Assembly: GCF_900111145.1 (NCBI RefSeq)
Contig: NZ_FOIR01000002.1
Coordinates: 1,116,001-1,180,000 of the forward strand
DNA: 64,000 nucleotides
Source: Roseivirga pacifica
Lineage (GTDB): Bacteria > Bacteroidota > Bacteroidia > Cytophagales > Cyclobacteriaceae
Direction: 5' to 3'
Position 1 is the stretch's first letter; each line of letters begins with the position of its first letter. The position numbers and the translations under genes were made by a program. Below, piece after piece: positions 57,672 through 64,000 of the stretch. A model generated the notes under the pieces. It was given only the letters and a program-made list of their open reading frames with translations. It was not told the DNA's origin and did not search any database.

Positions 57672-57821
57672 TTGCCGGTAGACTCTAAGCACTTGCTAGC
57701 TTCGTGCACAATTTAGTTACTTCGCATATCAGCCAATGGCAAACATTTTTCTGGCTGCATTCTACACGATTGGCAGACACTTTTTCATCGTTTTGTCTTA
57801 GTTTTATATAAACACCTAAAT

Positions 57822-59795
57822 ATGACCGAAACAACTAGCGAAGAAAGAGTAAACCAACTTCAGCGGTTTCTTGTATACAGCTCCATATTCACCATATTAG
57901 TTGCCACCACAGTTTTGTTTGGTTGGATAATCGGTTACGAACCAATTTTAAGCCTAATTCCCGGTGCTGCTACCATGAAGGCCAACACGGCTAGCGGTTT
58001 TATCTTGTTAGGAATAACTGGCTTGTTCTTTAACGGAACTAGTAATATTTCCAAAATAGCCGTTAAAGTAGCTGCTAGTCTAGTTGCGCTTATCGCTCTC
58101 TCAACTTTGTCAGAATACTTATTCGGTATTTCCTTAAACCTAGATACCCTAATAGTTGAAGACTCCTACTCTACCATTACCCGTAATAGAATGTCGCCAG
58201 CCACTGCCCTTTGTTTTGGCTTAGGCTCTATTGGTACGCTCATTTATTATAAAAACAATGCGAGAATAAGGCTTGCTCAGTACATGTGGTTGTTAGTTAC
58301 TCTGGCCGCATTTATTTCCATTGTAACCTATATTCTGAATATTCCTGCAACACAAAAAACCGAGCTATTTAGCTCAATGGCTATTCATACCTCAATCCTG
58401 TTTTTGGTTATGTCACTAGCCCTTTTCTTTCAAACCTCTTCTTTGGGTTTGGCCGCTTTGATTATGGGGCCACTGCCTGGCAGCAAAATAACCAGACAGT
58501 TACTCCCATTCACCATACTTTTACCCGTTTTCTTGAGTTACCTTTTCTTCTACTTATCGGTAAACTCCACCATCAATATTCCATCAAGCTTTTGGGTAAT
58601 TATCAATACCATATCGCTCATTTTGCTCAGTATAGTATACATATGCATTATGGCCGTAGGCTTGAATAAGTCTGCTAAAACACAGCAAAAACTACAAAAC
58701 ACGCTCAGGTCATCTAACCGAACATTGAGGGCTTTTAAAAAAGCTATTGACAAAACTTCATTGGTAACCGAACTAGATGCCAACGGTGAGATACTTACCG
58801 TAAATAATAACTTCAGTAAACTCACTGGCTTTAAAAAGCAGGAAATTAAAGGCAAGAAATACAACTCCTTACTTTTAAATGACCGTATTACCGGGGCAAT
58901 TTTAAAAAGCTTAAAAAGCTATGGTTTATGGGAGGGAGAGATTCAACGAAAAGGAAAAAAAGGCAAGCACTGGGTTTATAGCACCATTATAGAGCACGAA
59001 GAGTCTAACGGCAATTCTAAGTACTTAATGGTAGAGCAGGATATATCCGAACGCAAGGAAACCGAAAAACTAAAAGACGTCCAGTTTATCACCAAGCTGC
59101 AGCAAAAAAACCAAGAGCTAGAACAGTTCCTCTATATAGCTTCTCACGATTTACAGGAACCTTTAAGATCTATTCGAAGCATGCTTCAAATACTTAAAAT
59201 GGAACTAGGTGATAAGCTAACAGAAGACACCACCGAGTTTATGGACCTGATGGAAGGCTCTGCCGATAGAATGTCCGACTTAGTGAAAGGCCTGATGGAC
59301 TATGCACGGCTTGGGAATAAAAAAGAGCTTGCGAATATTGATCTAAACCAGTTGATGATTGAGGTAAAAGCCGACCTCAAAAGCCTTACCGACAATAATC
59401 AGGCAACTGTTAACGTGGCGAACCTCCCAACATTAGACGTTCACCCTGTAGAAACTAGACTACTGTTTCAAAACCTTTTGAGCAATGCCATTAAGTTTAA
59501 AAAGCCAGACACAGCCCCTATTATTGACATCAGCGCTACAGAACAAGAAGGCTTCTGGCAATTTAAAGTGCAAGACAATGGTATTGGTATAAAAAAAGAA
59601 CATCAGAAAAAAATCTTCATTATCTTCCAAAGGCTAAACAAAAGAGATGAATACGAAGGTACTGGTATCGGTTTAGCCCATTGCATGAAGATTGTGTCAC
59701 TTCATGGGGGTGAATTGTGGGTTGAATCGGAACCTGGCGAAGGCTCTACCTTTTACTTTACACTACCAAAAAAACAATTTAACGTAACGAAATGA
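57822..59795 (+). CDS. Membrane sensor histidine kinase with PAS domain
   Basis: The 657-residue kinase has about eight N-terminal membrane helices (residues 17-285). A PAS domain follows (about 305-410, TVNNNFSKLTGFKKQEIKGK). The phospho-acceptor is in ASH442DLQEPLRSIRSMLQI. A HATPase_c domain has LFQNLLSNAIKF, VQDNGIGIKKEHQ and GTGIGLAHCMKIVSLHGG. The DLQEPLR HisKA subtype resembles phytochrome-type kinases. Its stop overlaps the response-regulator start by 4 bases (ATGA). Confidence 0.93.
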   Translation: MTETTSEERVNQLQRFLVYSSIFTILVATTVLFGWIIGYEPILSLIPGAATMKANTASGFILLGITGLFFNGTSNISKIAVKVAASLVALIALSTLSEYLFGISLNLDTLIVEDSYSTITRNRMSPATALCFGLGSIGTLIYYKNNARIRLAQYMWLLVTLAAFISIVTYILNIPATQKTELFSSMAIHTSILFLVMSLALFFQTSSLGLAALIMGPLPGSKITRQLLPFTILLPVFLSYLFFYLSVNSTINIPSSFWVIINTISLILLSIVYICIMAVGLNKSAKTQQKLQNTLRSSNRTLRAFKKAIDKTSLVTELDANGEILTVNNNFSKLTGFKKQEIKGKKYNSLLLNDRITGAILKSLKSYGLWEGEIQRKGKKGKHWVYSTIIEHEESNGNSKYLMVEQDISERKETEKLKDVQFITKLQQKNQELEQFLYIASHDLQEPLRSIRSMLQILKMELGDKLTEDTTEFMDLMEGSADRMSDLVKGLMDYARLGNKKELANIDLNQLMIEVKADLKSLTDNNQATVNVANLPTLDVHPVETRLLFQNLLSNAIKFKKPDTAPIIDISATEQEGFWQFKVQDNGIGIKKEHQKKIFIIFQRLNKRDEYEGTGIGLAHCMKIVSLHGGELWVESEPGEGSTFYFTLPKKQFNVTK

Positions 59796-60208
59796 GCAAT
59801 ATAGAATTAAAAGTCCTGCTGATTGACGATGATAGGGCCACAAACCTCTATAATAAATACACCTTAGATAAAATGGGCTGTTGCAAGCAAATTAACATTG
59901 CGGAAAATGGTCAAGAGGCTATTGACTACCTCACGTCTGCAGATGCTGATGGTAACCACCCACAACCCGACCTTATCTTCCTAGATGTAAACATGCCAGT
60001 AATGGACGGGTGGGAATTCTTAGAAGTATATGAAACGCTACCCGATGAGCAAAAGGGAGAAAACATTGTGATTATGCTTACCACATCTGTAAACCAAGAC
60101 GATTTCCAGAAAGCAGAATCAGACCCTCATATTTCTCAGTTCAGGTCTAAGCCACTTACACCAAATATGCTCCGTGAAATAATAGATGAGTACCTAGCCT
60201 CTAGATAG
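59792..60208 (+). CDS. CheY-like response regulator
   Basis: The 138-residue receiver has the acidic pair LLIDDDRATNLYNKYTL and phosphorylation site LIFLD65VNMPVMDGWEFLE. The conserved Thr is in IVIMLTTSVNQDD and Lys in FRSKPLTPNML. It has no output domain (Rcp1-like), so it probably acts by protein contact. It is coupled by ATGA to the kinase, which should be its phosphodonor. Confidence 0.93.
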   Translation: MSNIELKVLLIDDDRATNLYNKYTLDKMGCCKQINIAENGQEAIDYLTSADADGNHPQPDLIFLDVNMPVMDGWEFLEVYETLPDEQKGENIVIMLTTSVNQDDFQKAESDPHISQFRSKPLTPNMLREIIDEYLASR

Positions 60209-60215
60209 GCTAACC

Positions 60216-61634
60216 CTAGTTCAGGTTAAAGTTTTTAATAAAGCCTAGCTGGACACCAAAGTTTTTACCAGAATCAAAATTAGCATCTTGGTAGTTAAAC
60301 CTGGCACTTAACTGGGTAGACTTACTAAACTTGCAGAGTACACGTAGGTCTAACGCATTTACGGAAAGTTTAGGTTTTATTCTCTCCTTAAACACACCTC
60401 CATTTGTGAATTTAGTATACCGCATTTGATAATCGAATATTCCAGCGCTTCCTCCCAGTCCTACGTGTAGGCCATCAATCATATTCTTCACACGGCTCTT
60501 TCCCCTAGATTCTTCATTAAGAATTAAAAACATTGGACTGCCGATTAAGTCATTATTATAGCTCCAACCACTTTGATAAACACCATTATTCATAAAGTTA
60601 TCGGGCTCGATAAAGTTTGTTCCGTCTTTTCTGGTTTTATGAGCATCTTGATGGGTAGTATTCACATGCTCAATCACAAGCCTATCTACCCAATTTGCTT
60701 TATTTAACTTTACACTTACTCCAACCAAACCATCTCGCCAGTTTAATGGTGTTAAACCGGAACTATCTTCCCACAAGAACTGCCAGTAATTAGCCACAGT
60801 AAAAAGCCCAAAATTGTATTCGGCTCGTAAATCGTAACTGCCTAAGTGATTTCCTAAAGCATTGTTTTGATCGGTCTGGAGAGCGTCTCCCCCTCCACTG
60901 CCACCGAGAAAAATTCGTGCATAGTTCTTGAAACCATTTGGCTGAGCTGTTTCAGAATCGAGGTTTCTACCGCCCCACTGTGCATTATGATTAAGCCCTG
61001 CAATAAGTGATAGCCGCTTATTAAGTAATTCACCTTTTAGGTAAAAGTATTTTTGATGTAGCAATGCCCTAGATTGGTACCGATCTTTTTCGAACCATCC
61101 ATGGGCCAAGTAGGCTTGGAATGAAAGTGCATTACCAAAAATCGGAGAACGCTGCCAGCCATTTGTTGCTAAAACTATTTTGGGTAGCGGCCTAGCGTTG
61201 TTACCATAAGACAAATTACCAACTGTCAAGGTTGTGTCGTTAACCCCAAAAAATTCTTCATCCATTCCAACACGCAACTTTAAAAAACCCGTAGCTATTC
61301 CCGCATTTGCTTGTATTATGCTACCATAAATACCCTCAGGTGCAAAAGTTGAAACTGCTTCTGTTTCCCAAAAAACATCCAACAATCCCCATGCATTATG
61401 GCTACCACTGTATAGTACATCTGCATAAGTCGCATTAGCATTCAAATCAGTAAATCGCTGAGAGTTATTGTGCTTCATCCAAAAAGGAAGAGCACCATCC
61501 TTGGCGCCAAAAGCGCCAAACTCAAGCATTACCTGTTGTTGCGTTTGCTTTAAAGAATCTAACTCCTCTTGAGCAAAAACTGATGAGGTTAAAAGAACTA
61601 GTAATACGTGTAGTGTTGTAATCTTTTTGACCAT
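60216..61634 (-). CDS. Capsule-assembly Wzi-family outer-membrane protein
   Basis: The 472-residue protein has a signal peptide (KKITTLHVLLVLLTSSVFAQ). It matches the Wzi (PF14052) pattern: DGALPFWMKHNNSQRFTDLN, GMDEEFFGVNDTTLTVGNLS and a Wzi-type NHNAQWGGRNLDS. Beta-barrel strands follow. Wzi binds capsular polysaccharide to the cell surface. No capsule-export genes are nearby. The ATG at 61634 places the signal at the N-terminus; the ATG at 61652 adds six residues and lies within an inverted repeat. Confidence 0.82.
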   Translation of the reverse strand: MVKKITTLHVLLVLLTSSVFAQEELDSLKQTQQQVMLEFGAFGAKDGALPFWMKHNNSQRFTDLNANATYADVLYSGSHNAWGLLDVFWETEAVSTFAPEGIYGSIIQANAGIATGFLKLRVGMDEEFFGVNDTTLTVGNLSYGNNARPLPKIVLATNGWQRSPIFGNALSFQAYLAHGWFEKDRYQSRALLHQKYFYLKGELLNKRLSLIAGLNHNAQWGGRNLDSETAQPNGFKNYARIFLGGSGGGDALQTDQNNALGNHLGSYDLRAEYNFGLFTVANYWQFLWEDSSGLTPLNWRDGLVGVSVKLNKANWVDRLVIEHVNTTHQDAHKTRKDGTNFIEPDNFMNNGVYQSGWSYNNDLIGSPMFLILNEESRGKSRVKNMIDGLHVGLGGSAGIFDYQMRYTKFTNGGVFKERIKPKLSVNALDLRVLCKFSKSTQLSARFNYQDANFDSGKNFGVQLGFIKNFNLN

Positions 61635-61648
61635 ATTTTTCTGACACA

Positions 61649-61668
61649 CCAACCATAATAATGGTTGG
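61649..61668. repeat. Perfect inverted repeat upstream of wzi-like gene
   Basis: CCAACCAT-AATA-ATGGTTGG is an 8-4-8 dyad directly upstream of the wzi-like ATG at 61634. It could be an operator or a leader hairpin. The gap 61669-61878 is otherwise AT-rich with no recognised site. Confidence 0.45.
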
Positions 61669-61878
61669 AACCTTTTATTATTTTTTCTGACCTAATAAAC
61701 TTCAAATATAATTTAACCTACCCAATTTTTAACTTTAACAATTCAACTAACGGATTAATTGAGTTAAAAAACAAATACTCATCTGTAAGCACCACTTTAC
61801 ACCAAATATTAAAACGTAGGTCTTTAATTCTTCAAAACACTTTTTGGTTATATTCCCTAACCTTATAATTTGCTCACT

Positions 61879-63522
61879 ATGGAAAATTTCAGCTCTCCTT
61901 TACAAGCTTTCAATCACTGGGTAAGTCAATCTCCCAACAAGGTCTTTCTAAAGCAGCCTATTAATCGCAAACATTTAGAATTCACTTTTAAGGAAAGTTA
62001 TGACGAAGCGGCCAAACTAGCCTCGGCATTGCACAAGCTTGGTGTAGCACCCGGTGACCATGTCGCGTTACTGTCCAAAAACTGTGCCCATTGGTTAATT
62101 GCTGATCTGGCAATTATGATGGCGGGTTGCGTTTCCATTCCTATTTACCCAACCCTTGGAGCCGATTCGATTCAGTCTATTTTGGAGCATAGCGAATCCA
62201 AAGCGGTAATTATCGGTAAGCTTGATGATTATAGTAAACAACAGAGCGGTATACCTGACATTCTAAAAATAGGGGTTGAATTATACGGCATCAATGAGCA
62301 ACATTCTTGGGAGCAGTTAGTAGCAGAAAGTAGTCCGTTAAGCAATATCCACCATCAAGAGGAGGATGAAATAATGACCATAATGTACACCTCAGGCACT
62401 ACTGGTGCACCTAAAGGTGTAATGCACACAGTGAGTGCTTTTAATGAAATCAGTCTAACTGCCATAGAAAAAATAGCGCTTCCGCCACAGCCAAGGCTTT
62501 TCTCATACTTACCGTTAACCCATATTGCTGAACGGGCGGGCATAGAAATGTCGGCTATTTATCGAGGTGGTGAAGTGAGCTTCCCTGAGTCACTCGATAC
62601 TTTCGGGGAAGATTTAGCCACCTGCCAACCACACTTATTCTTTGGTGTACCAAGGATTTGGCAGAAATTCCAAGAGAAGATTTTGGAAAAAATGCCACAA
62701 GAAAAACTCACAAAACTGATCAACCTACCAGTACTTGGCAGTATCATTAAAAAGAAGATCAGAAAGAAGTTGGGGCTATCCCAATCGGCTGCGAACTTTT
62801 CTGGTGCAGCACCCATTGCCGTGAGTCTAAAGCAATGGTATAGAAAGCTAGGTATTGAAATTAACCAAGCCTATGGCATGACGGAAGACTGTATCTTATC
62901 GCACTTCAATCTGCCCGGTGCCAATAAATTTGGAACAGTAGGGAAACCTATGCCCGGTGTTATTTCTAAACTTTCCGAAGAGGGCGAAATCTTGATAAAA
63001 AGTAATTGCTTGATGCACGGCTACTATAAAGAGCCAGAAAAATCGACCGCCATGTTTACCGAAGATGGATTCTTAAAAACTGGTGATATTGGTGAATTCG
63101 ATCATGATGGCTACCTCACCATAACCGGAAGGGTAAAAGATCAGTTTAAAACCGATAAAGGCAAATACATATCGCCAGCACCAATAGAGCTGGAACTACT
63201 GAAGAACACAGATATTGAGCAAGTATGCATTGTAGGCACAGGTATTCCTCAGCCAATTGCGTTAATCGTGCTTTCTGAGCAAGGCAAAAATAAAAGCCAA
63301 GTGCAAATTGACGAGTCAATTTGGACAACGATCAACCAAGTAAATCCAGCGCTTGAAAGCTTTGAAAAAGTAGCCAAAGCCGTAATAATGAAAGAGGACT
63401 GGACGATTGACAACGGCTTAATGACCCCTACTCTAAAGGTGAAAAGAAATCAAGTAGAAAAAATTCATATGCCGATGTATGCAGACTGGTTTAACCAATC
63501 GGAGAATGTGGTCCATGAATAA
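61879..63522 (+). CDS. AMP-binding long-chain-fatty-acid CoA ligase-like protein
   Basis: The 547-residue adenylate-forming enzyme has P-loop IMYTSGTTGAPKGVMHT, motif A4/A5-type INQAYGMTEDCILSHFN and YYKEPEKSTAMFTEDGFLKT followed by GDIGEFDHDGYLTITGR, the ATP and pantetheine parts of the acyl-CoA synthetase family. The N-terminal region has the substrate domain LASALHKLGVAPGDHVALLS. It activates fatty acids (substrate not determined). The start is ATG 61879; the TTG at 61870 is a poorer alternative. Confidence 0.9.
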   Translation: MENFSSPLQAFNHWVSQSPNKVFLKQPINRKHLEFTFKESYDEAAKLASALHKLGVAPGDHVALLSKNCAHWLIADLAIMMAGCVSIPIYPTLGADSIQSILEHSESKAVIIGKLDDYSKQQSGIPDILKIGVELYGINEQHSWEQLVAESSPLSNIHHQEEDEIMTIMYTSGTTGAPKGVMHTVSAFNEISLTAIEKIALPPQPRLFSYLPLTHIAERAGIEMSAIYRGGEVSFPESLDTFGEDLATCQPHLFFGVPRIWQKFQEKILEKMPQEKLTKLINLPVLGSIIKKKIRKKLGLSQSAANFSGAAPIAVSLKQWYRKLGIEINQAYGMTEDCILSHFNLPGANKFGTVGKPMPGVISKLSEEGEILIKSNCLMHGYYKEPEKSTAMFTEDGFLKTGDIGEFDHDGYLTITGRVKDQFKTDKGKYISPAPIELELLKNTDIEQVCIVGTGIPQPIALIVLSEQGKNKSQVQIDESIWTTINQVNPALESFEKVAKAVIMKEDWTIDNGLMTPTLKVKRNQVEKIHMPMYADWFNQSENVVHE

Positions 63523-63539
63523 ACCATTTTGCTCAAACC

Positions 63540-63719
63540 ATGAGAAGCGACTTTCAGTCGTTTCATGAATTACTAATTGCGAAAAGGCACAAACTTGAAC
63601 ATGTACACGGTATTAATCTGCAACCATTACAATCAGAAAGCTCAACCTCTAATAGCTACTTAATAGCCCTGAAGGACCAGTTGTTTACTACAGAAAGGAT
63701 TCTGAATGAAATTATATAG
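63540..63719 (+). CDS. Small ORF of 59 residues, doubtful
   Basis: A frame beginning MRSDFQSFHELLIAKRHKLE starts 17 bases after the acyl-CoA ligase stop. It is helical-looking with no recognised domain. Its last 64 bases overlap the convergent end of the UPF0126 gene, which argues against it, although its codons look ordinary. Confidence 0.25.
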   Translation: MRSDFQSFHELLIAKRHKLEHVHGINLQPLQSESSTSNSYLIALKDQLFTTERILNEII

Positions 63720-64000
63720 ATGATGGTAAGTATAATTTGCAGATCAGCATTCACCTCCAATATCCCCATAAGCCAATAAAGAATACCTCCACTTAAACAT
63801 ACCGTGGCATAAATCTCCTTTCGAAAGATCAGTGGTATTTCATTTACCAAAGTATCGCGTAGTACTCCACCAAAAACGGCCGATATAGTACCCATCATAA
63901 TAGCTACTACCGGTGACAAGCCGAATGATAACGTTTTTTCTAACCCTAGAATAGTAAACAGCCCTATCCCAATCGAATCGAACAAAAACATGGTTTTACG
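63656..64000 (-). CDS. UPF0126/TRIC-type channel protein, C-terminal half (5' end cut by window)
   Basis: The visible 114 codons read LFDSIGIGLFTILGLEKTL, then MMGTISAVFGGVLRDTLVNE and IPLIFRKEIYATVCLSGGIL. This is the second repeat of the UPF0126 (YicG) family, trimeric intracellular cation channels with seven membrane helices. The frame is open to the window edge, so the first half lies beyond 64000. The Met at 63991 is internal, not the start. Confidence 0.88.
   Translation of the reverse strand, partial: RKTMFLFDSIGIGLFTILGLEKTLSFGLSPVVAIMMGTISAVFGGVLRDTLVNEIPLIFRKEIYATVCLSGGILYWLMGILEVNADLQIILTIIYIISFRILSVVNNWSFRAIK

Overview
The window looks like the chromosome of a moderately AT-rich marine Bacteroidota of the order Cytophagales, perhaps near Roseivirga or Fulvivirga; the genus is inference. 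The evidence is the gene content: SusC/TonB-type receptors with STN domains, DUF4249 lipoproteins, DUF4835, a DnaE carrying its own proofreading exonuclease, Wzi-type outer-membrane proteins, and promoter boxes of the Bacteroidota TAnnTTTG type. No rRNA, tRNA, CRISPR array, prophage or intact insertion sequence was seen. Almost everything reads as core chromosome with a few accessory islands.

Layout. 1-2.4 kb (minus): a Gfo/Idh/MocA oxidoreductase (cut by the window edge) and two DUF1080 lipoproteins, probably a 3-keto-sugar catabolic set. 2.6-9.1 kb (plus): dnaE, trxA, tag, an M90-type metallopeptidase, a PLDc_N membrane protein with an apparently non-canonical start, and a 34-residue membrane protein on the minus strand. 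9.2-18 kb (minus): an exported protein, then a methionine operon (SAM-I riboswitch, metH in two pieces, metF), then an outer-membrane protein and two propeller-like lipoproteins. 18-29.9 kb: ppx/gppA-like gene, gyrB, CoA-binding protein, exported thioredoxin, FAD oxidoreductase, an unusual RNA-associated-looking module at 24.9-26.1 kb, mdh and tilS. 30-36.6 kb (plus): OstA-like protein, bamD, rpoZ, coaBC, DUF4835, recN. 36.7-39.1 kb: a self-contained ArsR operon. 39.3-48.7 kb: a TonB receptor operon ending in three tandem DUF4249 lipoprotein paralogues. 48.8-53.4 kb: miaB, a sigma-54 activator, lptE, a TPR-like protein and secG. 54.5-56.4 kb: groES-groEL. 56.7-64 kb: an outer-membrane protein, a histidine kinase/response-regulator pair, a Wzi protein, a fatty-acid CoA ligase and a truncated UPF0126 channel gene.

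The two most unusual things are these. (1) The large methionine synthase gene carries an in-frame insert of about 163 codons encoding a DUF559/Vsr-like PD-(D/E)XK endonuclease domain. It lies exactly in the linker between the cap and cobalamin domains and is bordered by two short palindromes. The split between the two metH pieces also falls in an interdomain linker, and the junction is filled by a word-repeat sequence seen elsewhere in the window. (2) A compact module at 24.9-26.1 kb consists of a 2H-phosphoesterase-like protein that lacks its second catalytic histidine, a highly structured intergenic segment with at least five stems, and a four-helix-bundle protein of the S23/Avd-like type. 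It resembles no named system I know.

Several genes (recN, the 2H-like gene, bamD) have a TAnnTTTG promoter box ending only 4-7 bases before the start codon, which suggests leaderless or nearly leaderless mRNAs.
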